30,785 nucleotides of DNA from Tubiluchus corallicola. Lineage: Eukaryota; Priapulida; Priapulimorpha; Priapulimorphida; Tubiluchidae. The position numbers and the translations under genes are program-made. Location of the stretch: contig JAQGDQ010002454.1 of the NCBI GenBank assembly GCA_030141605.1, positions 1 through 30,785 of the forward strand, in the 5' to 3' direction. The notes beneath the pieces were generated by a model. It saw only the letters and a list, made by a program, of their open reading frames with translations. It did no database searches and had not been told where the DNA came from. Each line of letters begins with the position of its first letter. The first letter of the stretch is position 1. Below, in pieces: positions 1 to 6,796 of the stretch.

Positions 1-193
1 CTACAAAATAGCTCAAAATTTATTTTTGACAGGGACACTGTCTTATAGATATACCAAGAGGGGATATAAGGATGTTGTACCAAAAGAAATAGATGACGTG
101 CCAGAGGAAATAGAGGTAGAAAAGCTGATTATGGAAGGAATCATCTTTAATGAGTTTGTTGAAATGAACGTAGGTATTAGAATGAATTTTTAA
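1..193 (+). CDS. C-terminal end of an outer-membrane protein (partial)
   Basis: An open frame enters from the left edge (first full codon at base 2) and stops at TAA 191-193, giving 63 residues. The segment LFLTGTLSYRYTKRGY looks like an amphipathic beta strand. The last residues, VEMNVGIRMNF, alternate polar and hydrophobic positions and end in Phe, the usual last-strand signature recognised by the BAM complex. This supports an outer-membrane beta-barrel, or a protein with such a C-terminal domain. The family cannot be named from this fragment. It converges with the leftward menF, whose restored reading frame would end only about 10 bases away. Confidence 0.55.
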   Translation, partial: YKIAQNLFLTGTLSYRYTKRGYKDVVPKEIDDVPEEIEVEKLIMEGIIFNEFVEMNVGIRMNF

Positions 194-203
194 AGACAAT
201 AAG

Positions 204-310
204 TTACGAAATCACATTTAACAAAGTGTTTATTTTTAATTCAGTTTCGTAATACTCCTGCTCTGCATCTGATCCATCTGTAATTCCCGCTCCGAATATA
301 GTATGATTTG
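204..310 (-). other. menF: Out-of-frame conserved C-terminus of menF
   Basis: Read one frame away from the menF open frame, the reverse strand here encodes the family-typical GAGITDGSDAEQEYYET followed by about 13 residues and a TAA at 204-206. Restoring the frame with one extra T in the TATTC around 293-298 gives a protein of about 390 residues, in line with the family. Nothing in this segment other than the frame is damaged, so the lesion is either very recent or a base-calling error. Confidence 0.8.
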
Positions 311-1375
311 ATTCTGTAGAAGCTCCATACAGCGTATGTTTACAAATATATCAATATTGTTGTTGCCATTAACTGCCCCCAAATAGCCCGTGTAATATCT
401 TCTTTGGTGTCTTTCGTTTTCTTTAATGAACTTGGTAGCAGGCTCTTTTGGCATGCCACATATCGCCGAAGTGGGATGAAGTAGATGCAACATTGTAGAG
501 GCAAGATATGGAAAATATACTGCGTTTAAGTCTGTTTGAAATACGGTTTTTAGATGAGCTAAATTTCCAGCTTTGACAGTTTTAGGTCCCATTTCGATAA
601 ATTCCCTAAGTCGTATGTGCTTAAAGCAATTGATGATATATCGGCTTACCATAGCTTGTTCTTCAATCTCTTTTTGTTTCCAAGAAATATCATTAAGCTC
701 TTGTTTTTCAATGGTTTGAGTTCCCGCAAGTGCTATGGTTTCAAAAATATTGTCTCCATTGACTTTGATAAGATACTCGGGTGAAGCACATATCCATGTG
801 CCGACATCTTTGATAGAAACAACAGAGATAAAAGCGTTAGGATATTTGTTACAAAGGTCATCAAAAACCTCAATAACATTGAAATTTCTAGGCGTTGCGA
901 TGCTCTTGCATTGGCTCAACACCACTTTTTCAAATGCTCCTTTTTTTATCTCTCTTACTGCTTTGTTTACTCCATCAATAAAATCTTTTTTTAGTACATT
1001 TTGTTCTTTTTGCTCTGCGTGGTGATAGGTAGGGGTGCCATTTACAAACTCATTTTTTATCTGCTTTATCTTTTCTGTGTCGCATGTTTTGCTTACCCAT
1101 TCACTTTTTTTATTTTCCAAAAGAGAATACACAGCATCAGCATGCATTATAAGAGATTTTGAAATATCGTTATCTTGAAAAGGGGCAAAGACAAATACAT
1201 TTTTCAAATTCTCTATCTTGATTTTTTGTGTAAAAACACTAAGAGAAAAAAAGACACTAATAAATCTTTTCCTTTTGTTTAGAAGTCTCCACATAGCAGC
1301 ACTCCCTTGCTCATTGATGGCATTGAAAAATTCATTAGAAAAGCTTTCGGGCTTTTTTTTTCCTGTTATAGGCAT
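236..1375 (-). CDS. menF: Isochorismate synthase, C-terminus frameshifted
   Basis: Chorismate-binding enzyme that would convert chorismate to isochorismate, the first committed step to menaquinone. Family landmarks are FEKVVLSQCKSI, the ASPEYLIKV and ALAGTQ segments, LLHPTSAICGMPKEPA, and YYTGYLGAVNG. After ILY the open frame turns into an unrelated tail (SERELQMDQ...) and stops at 236. In the next frame the same bases read FGAGITDGSDAEQEYYET, the conserved end of the family, with the acidic residues that hold the active-site Mg2+; that frame runs to a TAA at 204-206. One base therefore seems to be missing near 295. As read, the protein would lack part of its metal site. The start overlaps the end of the upstream thioesterase gene by 10 bases, suggesting translational coupling. 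The chorismate-utilising family is certain; MenF rather than EntC is inferred from the hotdog thioesterase partner. Confidence 0.85.
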   Translation of the reverse strand: MPITGKKKPESFSNEFFNAINEQGSAAMWRLLNKRKRFISVFFSLSVFTQKIKIENLKNVFVFAPFQDNDISKSLIMHADAVYSLLENKKSEWVSKTCDTEKIKQIKNEFVNGTPTYHHAEQKEQNVLKKDFIDGVNKAVREIKKGAFEKVVLSQCKSIATPRNFNVIEVFDDLCNKYPNAFISVVSIKDVGTWICASPEYLIKVNGDNIFETIALAGTQTIEKQELNDISWKQKEIEEQAMVSRYIINCFKHIRLREFIEMGPKTVKAGNLAHLKTVFQTDLNAVYFPYLASTMLHLLHPTSAICGMPKEPATKFIKENERHQRRYYTGYLGAVNGNNNIDIFVNIRCMELLQNQIILYSERELQMDQMQSRSITKLN

Positions 1376-1785
1376 TTTTTATCTTTTATCATGGTAGTTA
1401 TCCTGCTGATACATATCAGTTCATCGACGCTATTGCTGATTCTAACTTCCCATAAATGAATAGTTTTTCCTGTTTTTATTGGTTTTACAGTAGCAAACAC
1501 ATTTTCCCCTTCATTGACGCTTTTTACGTGGTGGGCATTAATTTCAATACCTACACATGCCTTTTGTTCTCCTACCAAAATGTTGGACGCCACGCTTCCT
1601 AATGTTTCTGCCAACACCCTGAGTATAGCTCTGTAAGGATGTATGGTCTTGCTATTTACAGGCATTTTTGCCGTAATATAATACTTGCCAACCTCTATGT
1701 ATTCAATTTCTAAAAACTCTACAATCGTGTTGCGACTTGTGTTGTTGAGTTGTTTTATATCTGTGTTTTCAAACATTTTTTTCAT
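1366..1785 (-). CDS. PaaI/MenI-like hotdog thioesterase lacking the HGG motif
   Basis: A 139-residue hotdog-fold protein. MenI-type members hydrolyse 1,4-dihydroxy-2-naphthoyl-CoA in menaquinone synthesis, and the overlap with menF supports that pathway. The conserved AETLGSVAS helix, carrying the catalytic acid, is present, as is the strand pattern ending in RITTMIKD. Family members usually have a Leu-His-Gly-Gly stretch about five to eight residues before that Ala-Glu, forming the oxyanion hole. Here the protein reads HPYRAILRVLAETLGS, so about five residues including HGG seem to be deleted in frame. It may be inactive or act differently. A -7 box lies at 1791-1798, so the Met at 1776 (MFENTD) may be the true start; starting at 1785 would make the mRNA almost leaderless. 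Confidence 0.7.
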   Translation of the reverse strand: MKKMFENTDIKQLNNTSRNTIVEFLEIEYIEVGKYYITAKMPVNSKTIHPYRAILRVLAETLGSVASNILVGEQKACVGIEINAHHVKSVNEGENVFATVKPIKTGKTIHLWEVRISNSVDELICISRITTMIKDKKCL

Positions 1786-1790
1786 TTTCC

Positions 1791-1798
1791 CAAATATA
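1791..1798 (-). promoter_or_regulatory. -7 element of the thioesterase-menF operon
   Basis: On the reverse strand the bases read TATATTTG, an exact match to the Bacteroidota -7 consensus TAnnTTTG. No clear -33 TTTG was seen upstream. Transcription would begin very close to the annotated ATG at 1785. Confidence 0.45.
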
Positions 1799-1840
1799 CG
1801 CTATTTTTAAAGAATTTTTTAAATTCATAAGTATAATTTT

Positions 1841-2617
1841 ATGAAATTGTACTATCTTGTGAGAGGTATAAAACACATCAAAAAATTGAAAAAAGCGAAC
1901 GTAAAGAAAGGAAAATTATTTTTAATCCCTACTCCCATAAGTGAAAATACAATAGATTTAGCTGTGCCTACTCTGGTCAAGCGACTTATTGGCTCAACAA
2001 GTATTTATTTAGTGGAAAATGTTAGAACGGCAAGGCGGTTTATTAGTGCCTTGAAACTAAACATAGATATTTCAAGGCTGCACTTTGAAGTATTAAATAA
2101 AGACACCAGCAAGAAAGAGTTGCCTTCTATTATGTCGCCACTGTTTCAGGGTAAAAATGTTGGTTTGATGTCTGAAGCGGGGCTTCCCTGTGTTGCTGAT
2201 TCGGGAAATATAGCGGTGGAGTATGCACATCTACATGATATAGAAGTAGTTCCCTTAGTGGGAGTGTCATCTATATTTATGGCATTGGCAGCATCAGGAT
2301 TAAATGGGCAAAACTTTGTTTTTCATGGCTATTTGCCTATTCAGGAGAATAAGTTGGCTGTAAAGATTAGGCAAATGGAGCGCAATAGTTGCAGAAATTT
2401 ATACTCTCAAGTTTTTATAGAGACTCCATATCGTAATGAAAAAATCTTTAAGAAATTGCTTGAAATTTGCTCTGAAAATATGCTGTTATGTGTTGGTAGG
2501 GATGTAACAGGTAAAAGTGAGTTGATAAAAACAAAAACTATCGCTCAATGGAGAAAGCTAGATGTTGATTTGCATAAAATCCCTGCCGTCTTTATACTAT
2601 GTGCAAGGCATAACTAA
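1841..2617 (+). CDS. SAM-dependent methyltransferase, tetrapyrrole methylase (RsmI/YraL-like) family
   Basis: The 258-residue protein belongs to the tetrapyrrole methylase fold that includes RsmI, the 2'-O-methyltransferase of 16S rRNA C1402. Bacteroidota often carry a second, shorter relative of unknown target, and this resembles that one. Landmarks are KGKLFLIPTPI (first strand), VGLMSEAGLPCVADSG, a GVSSIFMALAASGLNGQNFVFHGYLP block, and VFIETPYRN. Two usually conserved prolines are replaced: the DPG turn reads DSG and the GPSS turn reads GVSS. The typical start is close to KGKLFLIP, so the first 20 or so residues (basic, LVRGIKHIKKLKK) are an unusual extension. No other ATG lies between, so 1841 is kept. 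Divergently transcribed from the thioesterase-menF pair. Confidence 0.75.
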   Translation: MKLYYLVRGIKHIKKLKKANVKKGKLFLIPTPISENTIDLAVPTLVKRLIGSTSIYLVENVRTARRFISALKLNIDISRLHFEVLNKDTSKKELPSIMSPLFQGKNVGLMSEAGLPCVADSGNIAVEYAHLHDIEVVPLVGVSSIFMALAASGLNGQNFVFHGYLPIQENKLAVKIRQMERNSCRNLYSQVFIETPYRNEKIFKKLLEICSENMLLCVGRDVTGKSELIKTKTIAQWRKLDVDLHKIPAVFILCARHN

Positions 2618-2625
2618 ATAGAATT

Positions 2626-2655
2626 TTTGTTTGTCATAAGAAAGTATTATCTTTG
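2626..2655 (+). promoter_or_regulatory. Promoter for the 2687 gene
   Basis: TTTG at 2626-2629 is followed after 18 bases by TATCTTTG at 2648-2655, matching the Bacteroidota -33/-7 pair. The start codon lies 32 bases downstream. Confidence 0.5.
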
Positions 2656-2686
2656 GTAAAAACCAAAAAGTAATAAAAGAGATATT

Positions 2687-3217
2687 ATGGAAAAATTTTC
2701 AGAATCATTGATGGATTTGCTAAAAATTGTTTTGCCGTCTGTTATTGTTCTATATGCAATGTACATTACTATTCGTTCACTTGTTATTAAAGAGACAAAT
2801 GCAAAAATGATAGATAAAAAGGCAGAGTCTAATAAAGTTATTTTTTCCGCAAAATTACAAGCCTTAGAAAGAATGTGCTTGTTTTTAGAGCGAATACGCC
2901 CCATTAATTTGTTGACGAGGGCAAGTGATAATAAGATGTCTTCGCGACAAATGCAACAGTTGTTAACTCATCAAATCAGAGAAGAGTTTAGCCATAATTT
3001 TTCACAACAATTGTATTTAGAAGAGCAAACGTGGGAGGTGATAAAAAGTGCAGTGGAAGAGCTGATAGGGATTATTAATGCCAGTGCAGAGAGTTTAAGT
3101 GATAAAGCAAAAGGTGTAGAATTGAAAAAACAAATAATCATTCAGGCGGCAAATAAAGAGAACGATTTGATAATGTTAGGCCTGTCAATGTTAAAACAAG
3201 AAATGAAAATCGTGTGA
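2687..3217 (+). CDS. Conserved Bacteroidota membrane-anchored protein, function unknown
   Basis: A 176-residue protein with one membrane segment near the N-terminus (about residues 10-34, LLKIVLPSVIVLYAMYITIR) followed by a long charged helical cytoplasmic part. The stretch FSAKLQALERMCLFLERIRPINLL is a signature I recognise from an uncharacterised Bacteroidota family (probably DUF7935, named from memory). The remainder (residues 85-176) is predicted to be almost wholly helical, with several possible coiled-coil heptads. No catalytic motif is visible. It has its own promoter and precedes the DUF3276 gene by about 105 bases. Its role is unknown; a structural or scaffolding role in the inner membrane is a guess. 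Confidence 0.7.
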   Translation: MEKFSESLMDLLKIVLPSVIVLYAMYITIRSLVIKETNAKMIDKKAESNKVIFSAKLQALERMCLFLERIRPINLLTRASDNKMSSRQMQQLLTHQIREEFSHNFSQQLYLEEQTWEVIKSAVEELIGIINASAESLSDKAKGVELKKQIIIQAANKENDLIMLGLSMLKQEMKIV

Positions 3218-3323
3218 AAGACATTAAATAAACTTAGAATTATTTGGAATTGTCAAAAGATGGGTGTTTATTTGGATATAAACAGTAATAAACTTATTAT
3301 AGATAAGATAAATTAACATAGGT

Positions 3324-3677
3324 ATGGCGGAAGAAACAAAACATGATGGGAGAACAGAAATTTACTCCCAAAAAATTAGAGCAGGTAAAAGGACTTATTT
3401 CTTTGATGTGAAGTCAACACGCTCAAATGATTATTATCTTACAATTACAGAGAGTAAGAAGAAATTTAAAGACGATTCGGAGAGTTATTTTGAAAAGCAC
3501 AAAATTTTTCTATATAAAGAAGATTTTGGCAAGTTTGTAACTGCTTTGCAAGAGACTGTTGAGCACATAAAAAAGGAATTGTTATCAGATGTAGATTTTT
3601 CAAAATTTGATGAGAAAAAAGAAGAAGGTAGTGGTTCTTTTGATTCAAAATTTGATGACGACCTTAAATGGGAATAA
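3324..3677 (+). CDS. DUF3276 family protein (PUR-alpha-like nucleic-acid-binding fold)
   Basis: A 117-residue protein with the DUF3276 core: EIYSQKIRAGKRTYFFDVK, DYYLTITESKKKF and KIFLYKEDFGKFVTALQETVEHIK. Family structures show a PUR-alpha-like repeat that binds single-stranded nucleic acid; the precise cellular target is not established. The four-stranded sheet plus helix pattern fits one PUR unit, so the active form is probably a dimer. The tail is strongly acidic and Ser/Gly-rich (about residues 92-117). A strong hairpin terminator follows directly, so this gene ends its transcription unit. Confidence 0.85.
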   Translation: MAEETKHDGRTEIYSQKIRAGKRTYFFDVKSTRSNDYYLTITESKKKFKDDSESYFEKHKIFLYKEDFGKFVTALQETVEHIKKELLSDVDFSKFDEKKEEGSGSFDSKFDDDLKWE

Positions 3678-3683
3678 AGTATA

Positions 3684-3719
3684 AAAAAGGCCTTTTTAAA
3701 ATTCCAAAAAGGCCTTTTT
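3684..3719 (+). terminator. Strong intrinsic terminator, repeated self-complementary arms
   Basis: Two copies of the 14-base palindrome AAAAAGGCCTTTTT (3684-3697 and 3706-3719) flank an 8-base loop. The copies can pair with each other into a 14-bp stem ending in a T run, and each can also fold on itself. It lies 6 bases after the DUF3276 stop and before the start of the next small gene. Confidence 0.8.
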
Positions 3720-3736
3720 AAAGGTTTTTTCATTAT

Positions 3737-3925
3737 ATGTCTAAGTCGAACAAAAAGAAAATATTAACTTATTTTATTGGAGCTATTTTAGGAGGCATAG
3801 GAGGCTTTATTTATTGGTATTTTTGGGGATGTGACGAAGTTTGTACCATCAAATCAGAAGTGGGTATGTTGGTTCCTTATGGAAGTATTATAGGAATATT
3901 AGTTGTGAAGCTTTTTTTTAAATGA
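3737..3925 (+). CDS. Small DUF6132-like membrane protein
   Basis: A 62-residue protein with two predicted membrane helices (about residues 10-30 and 43-60) joined by a loop with two cysteines, GCDEVCTI. The glycine-rich first helix (GAILGGIGGFIYWYFWGC) and the Cys pair match the short DUF6132 proteins of Bacteroidota, often found near redox or rhodanese genes; no such neighbour is seen here. The start ATG is 18 bases past the terminator hairpin, so it needs read-through or a promoter inside the AT-rich spacer. Function unknown. Confidence 0.65.
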   Translation: MSKSNKKKILTYFIGAILGGIGGFIYWYFWGCDEVCTIKSEVGMLVPYGSIIGILVVKLFFK

Positions 3926-3950
3926 TAGAACTATGTTGAAAATCAAACTT

Positions 3951-5291
3951 TTATCTCTTAAACTTCAAAGGCATACCAATACCACTATTAACTAAAATTT
4001 CTCCATGTTTATATGCTAAATTGCCAGACACAATGGTATGTGTTACGGCGTAATCAAATGTTGTTTGTTCGAAAGGCGACCAATTGCATTTATATAAAAT
4101 ATTTTTCTTATTTACAGTGTACTTTTGATTGTTGGCAACAATAACAATATCAGCCCAGTATCCTTCCTCTAAAAAACCCCTTTTATCAATATTGAAAATA
4201 ACAGCAGGATTATGGCACATTTTTTCAACAATTGTTTCTATGCTTATTTTATTTTGATGGTACAGTTCTAACATTGCTTGCAAACCATGCTGTACCAATG
4301 CTCCTCCCGAAGGGGCATTTAAATAATTATTTTCCTTTTCCTTTAGTGTGTGAGGTGCGTGGTCGGTGGCAATAATATCAATTTTATTAGAGAGAACGGC
4401 ATCAAGAATGGCCTGTTTATCTCGTTGGGTTTTTATGGCAGGGTTCCACTTTATAAAGTTGCCCTTTTCTTTATAATCCCTATCATCAAACCACAAATGG
4501 TGTATGCACGCCTCAGCTGTTATTTTTTTTTCTTTTAACGGGAGGGCATCATCAAACAGTTCTAATTCCTTTGCTGTAGATATATGTAATAGGTGTAACT
4601 TAGTATTAAATTTTTTTGCCAATGCAACTGCCTTAGAAGAAGAAAGATAACAAGCTTTTTCGCTTCTAATTTTAGGATGCAAGTCAGTTGGAATATTGTC
4701 GCCATAGATACTTTTATAATGGGCAATATTATTTTTAATTGTTGTTTCGTCTTCACAATGGACTGCAATGGGAAGCTCTACTTGAGAAAAAATCGCCTCT
4801 AATGTTTTTACATCATCCACTAACATATCACCAGTAGATGAACCCATAAATATTTTTACCCCACAAACATTTTGTTTGTCAGTTTTTAATAATTCATCAA
4901 GGTTGTTGTTGGAAGCACCAATATAGAAAGAGAAATTCGCAAAAGATTTTTTGGATGCAATATCAAATTTTTCTTGTAATAATTTTTGAGTTAGCGTTTG
5001 TGGAATAGTGTTAGGCATTTCCATAAAAGAAGTAACCCCCCCTGAAATTGCTGCACAAGATTCGGTAAAGATGTCTCCTTTATGTGTTAATCCTGGTTCT
5101 CTGAAATGTACTTGGTCGTCGATTATTCCAGGCAAAATGTATTGATTTTTAGCATTGATAACTATATCTGCATGAAGATGAGAAAGAGAGGGGGAAATTT
5201 TATCAATGATGCTGTTTTTTATAAAAATATCTCTCTCTTTTATGCTATTTTTATTTACAATTTTCCCATTGAGAATTAATATTGTTTTCAC
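3951..5291 (-). CDS. pyrC: Dihydroorotase
   Basis: Zinc amidohydrolase that interconverts N-carbamoyl-aspartate and dihydroorotate in de novo pyrimidine synthesis, cytosolic. The 446-residue length fits the class I type. Visible sites are IDDQVHFREPG (metal and substrate binding, residues about 57-67), GVKIFMGSSTGDML with the Lys expected to be carboxylated, AVHCED, LHLLHISTA and IIATDHAPHT with the catalytic Asp, plus SGGALVQHGL. The first His of the usual DxHxH motif is Gln here (DQVH), a substitution I recall as common in Bacteroidota dihydroorotases, so not a defect. It is a single gene, convergent with the small membrane protein on one side and divergent from isocitrate dehydrogenase on the other. 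Confidence 0.93.
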   Translation of the reverse strand: MKTILILNGKIVNKNSIKERDIFIKNSIIDKISPSLSHLHADIVINAKNQYILPGIIDDQVHFREPGLTHKGDIFTESCAAISGGVTSFMEMPNTIPQTLTQKLLQEKFDIASKKSFANFSFYIGASNNNLDELLKTDKQNVCGVKIFMGSSTGDMLVDDVKTLEAIFSQVELPIAVHCEDETTIKNNIAHYKSIYGDNIPTDLHPKIRSEKACYLSSSKAVALAKKFNTKLHLLHISTAKELELFDDALPLKEKKITAEACIHHLWFDDRDYKEKGNFIKWNPAIKTQRDKQAILDAVLSNKIDIIATDHAPHTLKEKENNYLNAPSGGALVQHGLQAMLELYHQNKISIETIVEKMCHNPAVIFNIDKRGFLEEGYWADIVIVANNQKYTVNKKNILYKCNWSPFEQTTFDYAVTHTIVSGNLAYKHGEILVNSGIGMPLKFKR

Positions 5292-5468
5292 TTAAATTTT
5301 ACATTTGTAATGTGTTACCAAAAATTAAAAACTTATTTTATGCAGTAAAGGTCGTTTTTTTTATGTAAATAGCCAAAAAGCAATATACCCAATTTAAATA
5401 TGTAGTAATAATAATCCCGCATAAAAATTAAAATTCTATTTTTTGTGTATTATGTTTTATTTATTATC

Positions 5469-5499
5469 TTGCTATTCTTTTGCAAAAAGAAAAAAGCAA
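5469..5499 (+). other. Imperfect inverted repeat upstream of icd
   Basis: Arms TTGCTATTCTTTT (5469-5481) and AAAAGAAAAAAGCAA (5485-5499) pair with small bulges around a 3-base loop. It lies just upstream of the candidate icd promoter. It could be an operator-like dyad or just chance in AT-rich DNA. Confidence 0.3.
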
Positions 5500-5515
5500 A
5501 ATAATGTTTTTACAA

Positions 5516-5544
5516 TTGATTATAAAAAAAACAAAATAACTTTA
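5516..5544 (+). promoter_or_regulatory. Candidate icd promoter
   Basis: TTG at 5516-5518 and TAACTTTA at 5537-5544 are 18 bases apart. The -7 box deviates from TAnnTTTG at the last base. The ATG at 5552 is only about 7 bases after it, implying a very short leader. Confidence 0.3.
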
Positions 5545-5551
5545 TAAAATT

Positions 5552-5620
5552 ATGAACGGAGAAAATTACTATTCAAAATGAAAAACTAAATGTTCCTAAT
5601 TGTCCAGTTATACCTTTTAT
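5552..5620 (+). other. icd: Frame-shifted N-terminal coding segment of icd
   Basis: The ATG at 5552 shares its frame with the main icd reading frame, but that frame meets TGA at 5579 and TAA at 5597. Between 5559 and 5618 the frame one base later encodes [20 protein letters not shown], the conserved start of isocitrate dehydrogenases. It leads to GAA GGA GAT at 5621, where one base of an expected Ile codon is missing. So there seems to be one extra base near 5558 and one missing base near 5619-5620, cancelling each other. With both corrected the protein would have about 407 residues, the normal size. Confidence 0.75.
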
Positions 5621-6775
5621 GAAGGAGATGGAATAGGAGTTGATATTTGGCCTGCTTCTCAGCTTGTGTTTGACGCAGCCGTTGAAAAAGCATATAAAGG
5701 ACAAAGAAAAGTTGTGTGGAAAAGTGTTTTAGCGGGAGAAAAATCATATGAGCAGACAAAAGACTGGTTGCCCGAAGAAACTTTAAATACTTTTAAAAAA
5801 TACTTAGTAGGAATAAAAGGACCTCTTACAACGCCTGTTGGAGGAGGGATTAGGTCTTTGAATGTTGCATTAAGGCAAAAGTTAGATTTGTATGCCTGTG
5901 TTAGACCCGTAAAATGGTACAAAGGAACGCCATCTCCTGTAAAAGATCCTAGTAAAACAGACATGGTTATTTTTAGAGAAAACACGGAAGATATATATGC
6001 TGGAATAGAGTTTAAAGAAGGGACACATGATGCAAAGGTCATTAGTGATTTTTTAGAAACAAAATTTCCTGACCGCTTTAAAAAAGTAAGATTTCCTCAA
6101 ACTGCTGGCTATGGCTTGAAGCCCGTTTCTCTTGAAGGAACGAAAAGATTGGTAATGGCTGCTATAGACTATGCCATTGCATCTAAAAGAGATTCTGTTA
6201 CTTTGGTGCATAAAGGAAATATAATGAAGTTTACAGAAGGAGCGTTTAGAGATTGGGGATACTCCATTGCTAAAAAAAACTATGGAGCGCAAGACTATGA
6301 AGGAGGGCCGTGGCAAATTTTAGAAAAAGATGGACACAAAGTAATTATCAAGGATGTAATAGCAGATGCATTTTTACAGCAAATTCTTACTCGCCCCGCT
6401 GAGTATTCAGTAATAGCGACATTAAACTTGAATGGGGACTATATATCAGATGCGTTGGCTGCTATTGTTGGTGGAATTGGTATTGCACCGGGTGCTAATA
6501 TTAATTACAAAACAGGGCATGCTATCTTTGAAGCAACGCATGGAACCGCACCGAAATATGCAGGAAAAGACAAGGTAAATCCTGGATCTGTAATACTATC
6601 AGGAGCTATGATGTTTGAATATATGAAGTGGCAAGAGGCAGCAGACTTAATATATAAAGGCTTGGAAAAGGCGATTATTTCAAAGAGAGTGACATATGAT
6701 TTTGAAAGATTGATGGAGGGAGCTACTTTATTGAAATGTTCAGAGTTTGGCAAAGAAATTGTTAAAATTATGTAG
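5600..6775 (+). CDS. icd: NADP-type isocitrate dehydrogenase
   Basis: Oxidatively decarboxylates isocitrate to 2-oxoglutarate in the TCA cycle. The open frame starts at a TTG and reads directly into [13 protein letters not shown], so it lacks about 16-23 residues normally present; those are encoded out of frame just upstream. Clear sites are [19 protein letters not shown] (substrate Ser), [28 protein letters not shown] (catalytic Lys), [16 protein letters not shown] (metal Asp residues), [10 protein letters not shown] and [17 protein letters not shown]. The sequence is of the E. coli Icd type, not the monomeric type. It converges with argS, 21 bases between stop codons. The TTG start is unlikely to be real; ATG 5552 with two compensating indels is the better model. 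Confidence 0.9.
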   Translation: MSSYTFYEGDGIGVDIWPASQLVFDAAVEKAYKGQRKVVWKSVLAGEKSYEQTKDWLPEETLNTFKKYLVGIKGPLTTPVGGGIRSLNVALRQKLDLYACVRPVKWYKGTPSPVKDPSKTDMVIFRENTEDIYAGIEFKEGTHDAKVISDFLETKFPDRFKKVRFPQTAGYGLKPVSLEGTKRLVMAAIDYAIASKRDSVTLVHKGNIMKFTEGAFRDWGYSIAKKNYGAQDYEGGPWQILEKDGHKVIIKDVIADAFLQQILTRPAEYSVIATLNLNGDYISDALAAIVGGIGIAPGANINYKTGHAIFEATHGTAPKYAGKDKVNPGSVILSGAMMFEYMKWQEAADLIYKGLEKAIISKRVTYDFERLMEGATLLKCSEFGKEIVKIM

Positions 6776-6796
6776 TTATTGATAAACAAGGAATAT

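Larger units (their letters stand above)
5292..5551. other. AT-rich divergent intergenic region between pyrC and icd
   Basis: About 260 bases without a gene. It must hold the promoters of both flanking genes. I see an imperfect hairpin at 5469-5499 and a plausible rightward promoter (TTG at 5516-5518, 18 bases, TAACTTTA at 5537-5544). No RNA gene, repeat array or conserved ORF was recognised. Confidence 0.6.

Noticed and set aside
735-1025. Rightward 96-residue open frame opposite menF
   Set aside because: Antisense shadow of a conserved gene; no family motif and no start signal.
5659-6042. Leftward 127-residue open frame opposite icd
   Set aside because: Lies wholly inside the conserved icd coding sequence and has no recognisable domain.
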